Positions 19,425 through 30,911 of a stretch of 64,000 bases of DNA are shown one piece after another. Source of the DNA: Amyloporia xantha. Lineage: Eukaryota; Basidiomycota; Agaricomycetes; Polyporales; Adustoporiaceae. How positions within the stretch are numbered: the stretch's first letter is position 1; every line of letters begins with the position of its first letter. The stretch covers positions 62,001 to 126,000 of the forward strand of contig JAYKKR010000022.1 in assembly GCA_036971615.1 (NCBI GenBank), read 5' to 3'. The notes under the pieces were generated by a model that saw only the letters and a list, made by a program, of their open reading frames with translations, made no database searches and was not told the DNA's origin. The position numbers and the translations under genes were made by a program.

Positions 19425-19825
19425 TTCGCGCATCCGCATGACCGAACGGATGCGCGATATCGAGGGTATTTTCGTGGTCTACACAAGTGCGCAGATCGCG
19501 CTTCCGTTCGCTCGTGCGGATGCGCGTTCGACGCGGTAAATATATCCCCAAATGTATAGCCCCAAAGGGCAAAAAACGCGCTTCCGTTCAATCGTGCCGA
19601 TGCGCGTTTTTTGCACTTTGACACTACACATATTTACCCCATCGATCGCGCTTCCGTTCGATCGTGCGGATGCGCGTTCGACGAGGTATATGCGTATAGT
19701 ACCCGAGTGCGTCGAACGCGCATCCGCACGAGCAAACAGAAGCGCGTTCGTGCATATATTTCACTTCTGTACATTCAGTACTCCGTTCGCGCTTCAGCAC
19801 GCTCTATCCGAAGCGCGTTCTTGTC
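19425..19825. repeat. Family of quasi-palindromic 28-34 bp repeats
   Basis: At least six copies, in both orientations, of a word near GCGCTTCCGTTCGATCGTGC followed by GGATGCGC: about 19431, 19498, 19578, 19646, 19706 and 19786. Each is a near-palindrome with mismatches at matching positions of the two arms. Spacing is 60-80 bases with AT-richer sequence between. It lies 130-530 bases upstream of the truncated gene's start. Binding-site array or hairpin repeat; function unknown. Confidence 0.65.
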
Positions 19826-20033
19826 TCTCAACTCATATATTCACGGTATAGTACCCTACTGTACAGGGTTTCGCTACGTAAATGTACCTCCCCCATCCTA
19901 ATCGGACCTACCCAAACCCAGAAGGGGGGTAAGTGTACCCCAACCCAGTTACGAAAACCCTATATAATGTCCCCCACTCGGACGAAAGGAAACTCACCTT
20001 GCTATTTATACCAAGAAGCACCGCCCCAGTGGT

Positions 20034-20546
20034 ATGCGGAATCCCCTTAGCTTCGATATACTATATGAACTAATGCAGTCAAACATTCTAATTAAGAATG
20101 TCAACCTGACGATAGTTTCGCAATGTCGCCATGGCGTGCCCCAAGCACAGTCACGGTCAACTCTGGCCAAAGACACCCCGACGGCGACCCCATTGCCTCC
20201 AACTGGTCGCGAGAATGTGCAAACAGGGCACAAGAGGGTCCACGATGATTCCCAGGTACCGCGAAAGAGACAAAAAAATGATCACGAAAATTCGAAGATT
20301 AAACCGGAGCCGGCACGCGATACTATACCAGTGCACGCTGGTCCCTCTACGACCACGAGCCACGCTGAGCTTTGTGACGATGATTCTGTCACAGAGTCTG
20401 AGTCCGAGGAGGAGCTGGATCTTCCTGAATGGCTTTTCGAGAAATTGGTAAGTATAACTATTTAGTCATTGGAAGTTCCGTGCTCATGGAGGGATTACTA
20501 GGCTCGGCAACTGGAGAAGAGGAGAATAGCAGGATCGTATCAATGA
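20034..20546 (+). CDS. Hypothetical protein, about 152 aa, acidic with C-terminal helix
   Basis: Exon 20034-20447 and exon 20502-20546 join through a GTAAGT..CTAG intron of 54 nt. The product has a basic middle (VPRKRQKNDHENSK), an acidic Ser/Glu stretch (DDDSVTESESEEELDLPEW) and a short amphipathic end (LARQLEKRR). No domain is recognised. The start is the first in-frame ATG after an AT-rich stretch; an upstream exon is possible. It lies in a repeat-rich zone, so it may be transposon-derived. Confidence 0.35.
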
Positions 20547-21542
20547 AGACAGACGAGGAACGGGATTATGGGGCAGCTGGACCATCGCCGTGTCAATACC
20601 AGTACTTGAATCGCAGAGTACAGTGACACAGTTTAGCACATAGAGCCCGATATGTAGTATGCAATTGAACCGCATATATTCATCATGAATAGTGCGCATT
20701 CGTCAGCAACTTGAACGTCTGCTATGAAAGCTTCCATAAGGCGTCGAAATGGCGGACGTCTGCCGGGCGCACGTCCGAGTCCGAGTCCGAGGCTGGTGAA
20801 GCTCAGCCTGAGAGTAGTAGTGCCAGTGCCAGTGAGGCTGGCCGCCGCGAGCGCAAAGTCGACTCAGATGGGAGAGCGTTGCCAGCCAATCGTGAGTGTA
20901 TCATAATAGAGAGTCTAGTAGCCGTACTCAGGATGCGATTGTGAGCTGCTTGGTGGCCGCTTGCAAGCGCGACTATTCTCGTATCCACTTGCGCGACGCG
21001 TGGCAGGCGTCTGATTCTCCCCTGCCTCATAAGGAACTCCCGACGCGTCTAGGAGACTATTGTACATTGTTTGTACTCCACGTGATACTAGCGCGTCTTA
21101 CAACTTGGCCGCGCTTTTTGTGATGTCTACTTGCTTAAAACTACTTGCTCCAACTCACGCCCAGTGCGGAGCTTCTGCAAGACGAGCAGCACCGCTGCTA
21201 GAGTCTCGTTCGAGATCGCCTCGAACGAGCCTTCACGCCTTCGACCGGTCGACTTTCGTATCCGACCTCTGACGTGTCGTCAAGCAACAGCCGCTCGACG
21301 ACGACTCCCTCAACGATTTGGGGCTCCTGCAGAGCCCACCAATCCTCGATCTCTGCGCATAGAAGACCTGCGGCTCCTATTTCGAGAGCTCACTACGCCG
21401 ATCTCTCACAAGGCGCTGACCTAGGAGCACACCAGGTGCCGACCTACGCAATAAGCGCCTCTCTAGGTGCACGCTAGGCGCTGACCTAGGCATTAAGCGC
21501 CTGCCTAGGATTCCGGTCCTAGCTCAGCCTAGGAGGTCTCAT
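20547..21542. other. No clear gene; CCTAGG-rich short repeats near the end
   Basis: A Ser/Glu-coding stretch at 20760-20880 might be an exon but could not be linked to others. From about 21412 to 21530 the words GCGCTGACCTAGG and AAGCGCCT recur, giving a run of CCTAGG palindromes just before the transposase remnant. Confidence 0.4.
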
Positions 21543-22070
21543 AACCCTTATCGCAATGCTCGCCTTCGCATTTCTGTCTTTCACTCGGCTGTCGCGACGT
21601 TCTATGCACCGAGTGATCTTTCAGGTACTGGTGGTATGCGCCGCGAATGGATCCGCGCAACTCCGTCCTGGCGCTCAGGTGCTAGTCGGTACAACACAGT
21701 TCTTGTCAGCAAAGACCCAACACAAGAAGGCTTCCGCGCGTTCTACGTAGCGCGGGTGCGACTTTTCTTCTCCTTCTTCTATAATCAAACATTATATCCC
21801 TGTGCATTAGTGGAATGGTTCTTGCCTGTTGGAGATGAGCCGGATGACGACACTGCTATGTGGATTGTCGAGCTGGAATTTGATGCAGATGGGCGCAGAC
21901 CTTGTGAAGTCATCCACCTGGATACTATCGTACGCGGAGCTCATCTTATTGGCATATATGGTGAGGGTATGCTACCCCCGAAGTTTAAACATTCAGATTC
22001 ATTGGATGCCTTTCGTGCATTCTATGTAAATAAGTTCGCTGATTATCACTTGCACGAAACTGTATTCTAA
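21543..22070 (+). pseudogene. C-terminal fragment of a Plavaka-type (CACTA-like) transposon protein
   Basis: The frame is open from about 21543 through RISVFHSAVATFYAPSDLSG and GMRREWIRATPSW. It runs on to YPCALVEWFLPVGDEPDDDT, then IHLDTIVRGAHLIGIYG, and ends SLDAFRAFYVNKFADYH. I recognise this as the tail region common to Plavaka-type fungal transposases, where the CALVEWF, DEPDDDTAMW and IHLD motifs are conserved. The catalytic upstream part is absent, and no ATG opens the frame before 21636. It is a decayed or 5'-truncated copy. Confidence 0.6.
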
Positions 22071-23468
22071 TAGCATGTTAGCGTAATGTGTATATATTAT
22101 CCAGTGCGAGTTGAATGTATGATACTCTGAACGACTGGGCGGTCTGACTACAACGAAGGTATGCTAACTTGGAAGCTACTAGTCAGACGGATCAGGTCCT
22201 TCAGGCAAATTCCAGGCTCGTCAGACGATTTCAGGCGCATCAGGGTAACTCAGGCTCTGCGCCACTTTGCTGATGGAGAGAGACGAATGAGCCTGGCTAG
22301 CAGGCAGGGGGAGCCGGAACGAGCGTGCTGGGAGTGTGAGTATATGTAGTAGGAGAGCAGCGAGGACAGTGAGTGGCAGTGGGCATTTGATGCGAGTAAC
22401 GGAGGAGGCCGGTGGTCTTGCATTGAGGCTAGCGCAATGAGGAGGCGTCGGAAAATGGTCAAAAAGACCACACTACAAGCGGGTTTTCATATTGGCGAAG
22501 GTTGCGTCATAGCGAAGGACAAGGAGTAGCAGCAGGGGCCAGATAGCGGACGCGCACGCAGACGTGATCGGGATTTCACAAGGCATAGCACAACGAGGGC
22601 ACCGAAAATAAGCCAGCCCATCGAGATGCAAATTAGTCTTCACCTGCCTCACGGTGGTCGCGTTTGCACCGAGGATGAGAGCCAGCGCAATTGACTAGAC
22701 AAGAGCCGAACAGATCAAGGTCAGGGTTGTAATTTCGAGGCTACAAAACCAGAAGGATTGAAGCGACCTCGGAATTTTTCAACGAGAGATGTCCAGCGTG
22801 ACTAGTCTGACCGGTCGCACCGCCGTTTGATGCAGAGGATTGTCGTCGTGCAGGAAAAATCAACCAAGGAGATTGTTGCAGATGCGAGGTCAAGCCGAAA
22901 GAGGGGAGCCGCCAGACGACCCGCATCGAAGCGACCTCGGAGAACTCGATATCAGGGGGTAGATGGGACTTGCGTGGATCGATTGAGATGGTCGCCGAGG
23001 TGGTGGAACACTAGACGGCCGAATCGCGTCGGGAGAGTTAAAGACGAGTAAATGCGCATTTATCCCAGCCACCTAACACAGGCTCTAGCGAAAGGGTCCT
23101 GCCCGTAAGCTTCTGCCCACCGTGCATGCCATGCCTAACCCCCGAATTCAACGCATAATAAAGCACCTTGCTTCCTGCTATCTCAAGGCTCAACACATCC
23201 ATACCACCTGCCTATTGACCTGCAGACGATAGTGACGCCCTCTCATCTGCTCTCACACAACCAGTAATTATTAGCACAAATTGGGTCCATAACGTCAGAT
23301 GGGATACTGTCTGGATCAATAAGCTCGAGCAATCGAAGTACTAGTTCACAAGCACTACGATAACAAGGGACGCATGAAAAGTGACGTTAACAACATACAC
23401 AACATACAACAGTGCGCAAGCAATACAACATTACGAATGACCACGTCTTTTATCCCGTAATCTATCGC
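22071..23468. other. No gene recognised
   Basis: Only short ORFs without family resemblance. The stretch 22140-22260 repeats TCAGGC/CAGACG words, and CGAAGCGACCTCGGA recurs at about 22757 and 22925. The last 450 bases are the 3' flank of the eIF3e gene. Confidence 0.4.
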
Positions 23469-25066
23469 TCAGCGCGCACCCTCGACAACTGCCGGTTGAT
23501 TCTCCTCTTGGATACCAACGGGTGGTGCTTGTGGTGTTCTCGACATAGCTGCACCAAGAGCCTGCGTGCGAAACGCGAGCCCGCGTGTCTTTTCTATAAC
23601 AGATTGGTATACGGGAAGTGGTGGCCGATTGATCTCAATTACGTTCTGCAGGCCGAACGATCAGTACTGACGGCATGAAAATAGAAGAAGAGTACCTTTT
23701 CGAGATCAATCTTCGCGTCAGCACCCATGCGGGTCTCCCGAATGAGATTGACTATCCACTTTTCGCCTTCATCCTTGGACAGGTTCAGGCGTTCAGAAAG
23801 GTCGCTATGATACGATAGCGTTAGCGAAGTCAATATAGCAGAGTGCAAGCATACCTGATATCAATCCGCTGGTGGATTCGACAATATGCCTCGCTGATCA
23901 AATAGCGAGCATTGTCCATAAATTCTTCCCTGAACTCGCCGAGGAAGAAGTCGTTTGCGACCACGCGCTCCGCTAGCCCCAGCTCACGCTGAGCCGCCTC
24001 AAAATCGAACTCGACATACAGTTCCTTCAAGAACGCAGTAATTGGGTCCTGGTACTGGTATTCTTCCATCTGAATGACCTTTACGATCTCGCGAATCGAA
24101 TGTCGTACACGCGAAGACGGCGCGCCAGACGCAGACTTGCGCGAGAGAATTGCGGCAGTTGCAAGGTAGCGTAAGATCCAAGGGGAGGAAGTTTGAATGG
24201 TGTTGAGGTATGTGGGCGACAGGAATGTCTCGAGAAGAAGGGTGCGACCCTGAGGATGGTTGAAATAGACAAAGAGTGACCAATGCAAGAGCCAAGTACG
24301 CGAATGTAATTGGGCGAGTGCCGGGTCTGTGGTTGATGAAGAAGGTGCTGATGCGAAGGCGGGAACCGAAGGTGCACGTGAATCAATGGTTTCTCGCAGT
24401 GTGTTCAACTCCTCCAGGGCGACGTCCCACTTTCCGGTAAGAATGTCGGAGGCAAGCTTGCCCCAGTGAGCAGATATGGTCAGGTCAGGATCGGTAGACA
24501 GCACGCGGAAGTGATAAAGGTAATCGGCAGCCCCACTATAGTTGCCGTATGTGTACTGAAATTGACCAAAATTGTAGAGGGCATTGATTTGCTCCAGGGT
24601 CACCTATTAGTAGCGATCATGAGTGTTCATAGGAGTAATATTTGGACGAAAACAAACATTGTAATGCTCTTTGAGGTACTGCAAGTTTTGATTTTTGTCC
24701 TGGCGCAACGATTGTGCGACCTCAGGATTCTCGATAACATTAAGGACAGCTTGTGCTTCCTGTTGTAGGCGTTCATTCGTCGATAGGGCATTATCCCGCT
24801 TTCCAGCGAACTCTGTCGAGAGATGAGCACATTCACTTGTTTCAGAGTGTGTTCCCACCTTCTGGTACCTCTTCGTCAGGATGCAGCTGTTCAAACAAGC
24901 TCACTGTATAGTCGACCATGTTTGTCTCCTTCGCGAGCTCATACTGGGCCGCCTGCACTTGTTCGACCGGAAATAGATCACCATCAGCCAGATGAGCAAG
25001 GAGAGGAAAGACAAGGTGACGATCGCAATGAGGGATGATGGTTTTGGTGAGATCGTATTCCGCCAT
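23469..25066 (-). CDS. eIF3e: Eukaryotic translation initiation factor 3 subunit E
   Basis: Five exons (24859-25066, 24658-24812, 23855-24603, 23696-23804, 23469-23645) splice in frame through 46-54 nt introns to 465 aa, close to the family's usual 440-450. MAEYDLTK opens exactly like known eIF3e, and [44 protein letters not shown] and [11 protein letters not shown] match conserved blocks. The C-terminal half is the PCI domain that docks the subunit in the eIF3 complex ([13 protein letters not shown] block, [25 protein letters not shown]). Role: assembly of the 43S preinitiation complex in the cytoplasm. Intact. Confidence 0.95.
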
Positions 25067-25255
25067 TTTGAATGCTGAAACGAAGCAGTCAGACTTAGGA
25101 GCAGGTCCTTGAGCAGGTCGTCGATTGGTCGTCGATGAAGACAGAAATTTCCGACTTCCTAAACGGGCATGCCATCTGCACGTGGCCGACACGTCCATCG
25201 TCCTCCCGCGACAGCCCCGCGTTCCTGTACAGACCACGACTGCCTCCTCACCAAC
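25067..25255. promoter_or_regulatory. Shared promoter region of eIF3e and MPDU1 homologue
   Basis: Only 189 bases separate the divergent start codons, so both promoters and 5' leaders must lie here. No TATA box is evident. Confidence 0.5.
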
Positions 25256-26256
25256 ATGACTGCTATCACTCAAAATCTTCCCTGGTTCATTAGAGACCTG
25301 GGTGTCTCTATTGTTGGTCAGGTATAAGACATCGCCGTGGCTTGTAAGCTGTGGTTCACTCACGCTGTCGGCTCCAGAAATGCTATGATTCCCTGGTCAA
25401 AAATCTCAATGTGCACGACATAGAGTGTATCAAGTACTCAATCTCTAAGGGTCTAGGCGTGGGCATAGTTGTTGGGGGCTCAATTATGAAAGTGCCGCAA
25501 TTATTATTGAGTAAGTCACCTATCATCCCGTACTGCCTGTGCTAATTGTTTCTAGTCGTATCCGCGCGGTCTGCGCGTGGCCTCTCGCTACCTGCATACG
25601 TGCTCGAGACACTCTCATATGCAATTACGCTTGCCTACTCCTATAGGAACGAATTTCCCTTCTCTACTTATGGCGAGAACCTGTTCCTCGCTGCGCAGAA
25701 CGCTGTCATCACCCTCCTCATTATTTCCTACAATCCTACACGACAGCTCACTCTTGCAAACCCGAGCAGTTCACGTGTGGCAATTGCAGTGGCCATTATG
25801 CTTGTTTCCAGCGTGGCCCTAATTGCTCTTCCAGGTCCAGCACTCGCGCCTCTTCAGTTAGCGACCCTTCCGCTGTCGCTCTTCTCCAAGCTTCCCCAAA
25901 TCCGACAGAATCATCGAGCAAAGAGCACAGGTCAGCTGTCTGCTTTTGCAACGATTGCTCAGATTGGTGGCTGTCTGGCTCGCTTATTCACTACCGCCAC
26001 GGAGGTTGGCGACCCTATCGTTAGTGCTGGATTTGCCCTGGCTTTGATACTCAACTGCGTCCTCGGCGCGCAGATGTGGATGTATTGGGGTATGGACGAG
26101 AAGGAAGAGCTCGGAAGGGTACCCGTCATGGCTACCGAAACCAAGCAGACCGCGCCGTGGCAGCCCGAGAGTCCGAAGTTCGAGGTAGTGGTACCACCAC
26201 AATCACCTACGCCCAGATCACCGGCTGGCAGGAAGTGGGCCAGAAAAGTCGAGTAG
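25256..26256 (+). CDS. MPDU1: MPDU1/Lec35-like PQ-loop membrane protein (dolichol-sugar utilisation)
   Basis: Exons 25256-25321, 25378-25510 and 25556-26256 give 299 aa. Hydrophobic segments alternate with two PQ-loop motifs, IMKVPQLL near residue 60 and FSKLPQIRQNHRAKSTGQLS near 177-196, the second with the strongly conserved STGQLS signature. LETLSYAITLAYSYRNEFPFSTYGE between them matches the family too. MPDU1 is an ER membrane protein needed for use of mannose- and glucose-phosphate dolichol in N-glycan and GPI assembly. The C-terminal 50 residues are polar and proline-rich, longer than in animals. Confidence 0.85.
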
Positions 26257-26485
26257 TGCTGCCCACTAGGAGACAGTAATATTTAGTTGGTCGTCGTAAT
26301 CAGTATAATTATTAGCGTCAAATATCTCTTTCCGCACTTCGATAGGAGTGGAAGATGGTCTCATAATGTGGCAGAAGGGCTGTCATGTTCGTTGGAATGA
26401 AGTTGGTCTAAGATTACACGCGAACTGGAGGCGAGACAGCAGCAACGACGTCCGTATCTGCTTGGAATGTTGACAGCAACTCCTT

Positions 26486-28438
26486 CTAATCGGACCTATT
26501 GTCAAGGGAGGACACCTCACTAGCTCGGCGAATATAACGTGTCTAAAGTCCATGTCGTCAGGTTAACGCTAGGTATTATTTCACTACTCACAAACTCGTA
26601 GGTCTTCACAGCGTCTTCGTAGGAGCTCAAGATGTCGGAGCGTGCTTGTGGTTTCCGAACTGCATCGATCATGGTCGATAACTCCGTGAAGAACGGGTCA
26701 TCCTGGAAGTATACCGGTTGTTAGGTGATGATATTGGCTATGCGTAAGAATGCGACTCACATTGGTGAATGTTGTTATTTCTATTGGTGCAGTTCATGAT
26801 GCCAGACACATGAGTCAGGACGGATGCAGATAGCCTCACATCAACAGACCTTCGGTGCTCAGACCTGGCCTTCGCACAGAAAGAACGGGAGTATTGTAGA
26901 GATCGATTAATTTCAGTCGATAACCATCGGCATACACTTCAAACTCCGTATCGTATGTCGTTCCTGAGCGACTCAGTGTTCATTTGTGAGCCCCATGGAG
27001 ATGTGAAGTGATGGTCTAACCATGAAGCGCGATGACGTGTGTCAGAGCGCCAACAGCGCCGTTTGTGTATTTCCAGGTCGCACTTGTCAAACGAGGAATG
27101 CGGTTCTCAGGTAGTATGTTCTCTTCCTCGAAGCGTTTTGCCGACAAGTGACCAGGAGCCTCGAAGTGCTCAACTGTATGAGCTGCGATTGAACGAAGAG
27201 ACACGTCGCCAGCAAAATAGCGCGAAAGATCGCCTATGACATTGCCCAAGTTCAGACATAGGGCGCATAGCAAGCGAGGTGATTTAGCCCACAAAAATGA
27301 GTAGCTTGTTCCACAATGGCTGCCAAGAAGCGATTAGGGTGAACAGATCTGAGCAGGCGACCATTCCGAGTACGTACGACCGCCCGAGGATGTCTTGTCC
27401 CACCACAACTGAAGATAATGGGCTCGGTATTTGCATAAAGAGTTACAACTCGCACTTACAGACTTTCTTGCGTACTCGCTGTAGGGAATAGGTCGCCAGT
27501 GATCAGACAAGGCTCTGACGACACGCACTTACTATGCCATGACGTATCTTGCATTCGTCCCCATCACGATTAAGTTGTTCTCATCAATGATCGCCCTGCA
27601 TATCAATATTCACTCTGAATACGCGACAACAATCGTTCTGAGCACCTACTTCATGGCTCGCACAGCTTCGATCGTGCGAAGGATGGAGCACTTAGGCAAA
27701 TAAGCCTCCAGGAATGTCAAGCACGACTAGCTAACCTGCGGAATAGCGGAGCATGTAACCAACGGATACCAGAGTACGTCTTCTCTCGAGTTCTGCGGCG
27801 ATGCGCCAACAAGCGTCTTCAGGGCCACTGCTGACCGGCTTTTCGACGAAGATAGCGCAACCCGGGTACGCGTTGACAAGCTGCAGTTCGAGATCCTGAT
27901 CGGGAAAATCTGTACCTCGGAAAGCGGGTGGAGTGCCTAGAATTGCAAGTCTTAATGGACTGTGTTCAGAGCCACGGTCTCGCTTGTCGTACTTATTCAG
28001 ACGTACTGAGGTGATGCATTTTCTGACAATGCCTGTGCAGCGACACGAACAGTGGAAAATATTCTGCAATCCTTGTAAGCTGATGCAGCATCGGTAACAA
28101 GTTTGGATTCGAGGGCTGCTGTCGCGCGGCCAGTATCTGGGTCAATCAGACCGACGACTCTGAGTCCAGCCCCAAGCTTTCTATAACGAGTAAGGCCCGA
28201 CATTATTATGGATGAGTCTTCGATGACATACTGTTCAAGGCGCAGGGTCTGGAGGAAAAATTTCAGTTGAGACGTAAATTGGATGGCAGAACTGAATATA
28301 CATGGTTCCATGGACCCTCGGGTGATCCTACCACGTTATCTCGATTACTTGGCCTCCAGAATCAAAACGAACGAACAGACCAAAATTGATCTCGCCTGCT
28401 CCAATGAGTAAGACGTTCATATCAGCTTGGGTTGACAT
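26486..28438 (-). CDS. Gfo/Idh/MocA-type NAD(P)-dependent oxidoreductase
   Basis: Many short exons read from ATG 28438 (MSTQADMNVLLIGAGEINFG) to TAG 26486-26488. The start holds the Rossmann nucleotide-binding GAGEINFG. Further on come LRVVGLIDPDTGRA, AILGTPPAFRG, AIFVEKPVSSGP (the EKP catalytic motif of this family), VSVGYMLRYS, VEQATHFC, GDLSRYFAGDV, ENRIPRLTSATWKY and DDPFFTELSTMID. The later blocks match the fungal putative-oxidoreductase C-terminal domain. Substrate unknown, perhaps a sugar or sugar acid. At least eight introns of 50-60 nt are needed; I did not verify each, so a small lesion could be hidden. The final exon encodes RRASEVSSLDNRSD. Confidence 0.8.
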
Positions 28439-28775
28439 GTCTACTAGTAGTGAGTCAGAGTGAACGAACTTCAAGTTGAAAGCAAAGGTTATGGCCGTCA
28501 CAATCAAAGGAGATCGTTGGCACGTGTCGTGTACATCTTGCGATCGGAACTCAGGAATTGAGACTATACTTTCCTTCCATATCAATTATTTTGGCGACGT
28601 ACATGATTTCACCGCTACTACAATAACTCCCAATAATGAGTATCCAACACAATATGACATTTGTCGTCACAGTGTATTGCCATATGTTGGGCCGGGCATC
28701 ATCTACGCATACAGAACGCCAGATCAACTGGCATTATTTAATGTTCTACTTTATTTTCATAGGTTATAAAAGGTA

Positions 28776-29465
28776 CAGTGTAGCGGCGTTCCTTTTCACA
28801 CCACCGTTCCTTTCTACACCACCGTTCCTTTTCACACCAACGGATAAACTCCGTAAATTATGTTGGATTTCCCTGAAACTTTGCATATATACTCTTGTAG
28901 TGCTAAGCTATAATTGTACCAATTTTGAGAGTGGTCCGTTGAGTTGAATTGAACGGGCAGTGTTTTTAAGGTCGAAAATCAGGTGAGATCAAGTACAGAT
29001 CACTTTTACGATAGCTTTCGTTCTTAATCTCTTGATATTGAAACAATTTTGTACACATTACTTGGAACTATATATCCATGGGTGCAAACTCCTCTCACAG
29101 ACTAAGAGAATCAGACATGATATGACAGAGATATTCAAGATATTTACCCGAGAAAGTGTGACAGACGCGCGACTATCTTTCGGCATGTCGTGTGTCACGC
29201 TACCTGCTAAACTCACCGCGCGGCAGGCAACTGTCACACCTAGTCACGCTGTGAAAAGGAGTGCTTTTGCGTGACTCCAAACCGCTGCGAACGTTTTCAG
29301 GTCGAAAGTGAGATAGGCATTGAATACTCAGAAAGTATTGACACAGAAAGTATGTTTAGTCAATTCTGAATTGATCTGTCTCTTCAGAATTTTGTCGAAT
29401 CTGGTTTTAGGCTAGCGAGACTGAAATTTCACTTTGGTGTGAAAAGGAACGCCACTAGTACACTG
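28776..29465. mobile_element. 690-bp MITE with CAGTGTA terminal inverted repeats and TA target site
   Basis: The left end CAGTGTAGCGGCGTTCCTTT and the right end, read inverted, CAGTGTACTAGTGGCGTTCC share about 28 bases, with a 4-base insert on the right, and continue TTTTCACACC. Both ends are flanked by TA, the duplication typical of Tc1/mariner/pogo transposases. No transposase ORF inside. Two extra copies of ACCACCGTTCCTTT lie just inside the left end. Confidence 0.8.
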
Positions 29466-29693
29466 TAGACGATCTGCGACCGCTTTAGATTTCCTGACGA
29501 TATATTGGAACAGACGTATCTTGCAAGTCATTTACCTTGCGGTGATCTGGTCTCACTTTTGAATTGATACATACATTGGTCACCGACCAACATAAAGCGT
29601 TATGACTCATCTCGTGGTTTGGGGATGGCAGCACTTCAATAATGTTAACATAAAGCTCCTATGTGAGCAACAATAACCTGTATGCTGTCTCCC

Positions 29694-30911
29694 TTAGCCT
29701 TTACCAAAAGGCCCCGTCTTAAAAAGCCCTCGCACGTTCATGCCCATGAGAATTGAAGCTGAGAGGAATTCGGGAACCATGTGGAAGATATAGAACGTCA
29801 TTTTGGAGGACGTGCTGTTCAATGAGCAGGGTGCCGTAGATTCCAAGGCGTATGTCTGACACCGCATGACTGTAAGCCGATACACGGCTATGATTGACTG
29901 GGAACAAATTGTAAAATTCAGGTTCATGAAAAAGCCCGCACACTTATACACCTCAATGCTCACCAGCAGGCAGGTAACCAGACAAATAAAAAGTGCTCTG
30001 TTGCGTGCAATGCGTGGGTTCGTCATCCATGATGTGAATGCTGTGATGTTTGTGGCTTGTAGGAGAATCAGGGCCAGTGCACTGCTCACATATCTAAATT
30101 ATTCGACATCAATTACCATAGGCGACACCTGGAAAGACCTCAGAAAACAAGCGTACCTCAAGTGTTGAACTGATTGGGCCTTATCGGGATCTGTCGTCGC
30201 CTTATAATAGGAATTTCCGGCGATAAGGCCGAGAAGTAGCGCGATGAAGAAGGGGATTCTCATGACTCCGCATATTTGCTGAATCCGACGCCGACGATTT
30301 GGATCGTCTACTGCAGTTCGAATGAAGAGCGAAGTAGATGAGGTGGCGGCAAATGGATTCCTTTCTACGTCATTTGCTGCAAACTGCTGGACGTCTACGG
30401 CTTTGTTCTCATTCACCAAGGCATTGCCTTCCGTTGGTTTTTGAAGCTCCATGTCATCGGTGTTGCCTGTACTGGCATTGAAGGTAGGAGTGCCTTGCGT
30501 CGCGTTAACGAGCAAACACCGTAGGACTTCGAAGATGCTGTGACTCATGCCAATGAAACCGGCGGCATACGAGCCCTGAAGGTATTTAATAAGAAATGAT
30601 GAGGTTCGATCACTTGGAACACGAGCTTCTTGCGCTCTTATGGCAGAGTCTACCATCCTAAACAACATGGCACGACCGGGATGGGTGAATGAGCGTAAGA
30701 AGATATCATGATGCAGACGGACACACCGCTGTACACCAAAAATCATGGTCCCCGCCAGGATAATGGTACGCGACTTGCGAGAAATGCCACGGTACACGAT
30801 GAGTGGAACGAGACAAGCATATAACAAAGCGAAGGCTATAGAGGGAGCCAAATCAATATGAAAAGGGACGCCGCCTACAGGAGAAGGGAAGAAATATTTG
30901 GCCGAAGACAT
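29694..30911 (-). CDS. Hypothetical multispan membrane protein of basidiomycetes, 384 aa
   Basis: Exons 30157-30911 and 29694-30093 with a 63-nt intron (GTACGC..TTAG). At least six hydrophobic segments: near residues 16-38 (IAFALLYACLVPLIVYRGI), 45-65, about 125-145 (YAAGFIGMSHSIFEVLRCLL), 222-240 (IPFFIALLLGLIAGNSYY), the ALALILLQATNITAFTSWM helix, FICLVTCLLVSIEVYK and the last (FYIFHMVPEFLSASILMGM). A polar loop of about 70 residues follows the third segment. It resembles seven-helix fungal membrane proteins of unknown role. No signature of a known receptor or transporter is seen. The start is chosen at MSSAKYFFPSPVGG rather than 17 codons upstream, because the upstream part is not hydrophobic or conserved-looking. 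Confidence 0.7.

Noticed and set aside
24466..24768. 100-aa plus-strand ORF
   Set aside because: Antisense shadow of eIF3e exons 2 and 3.
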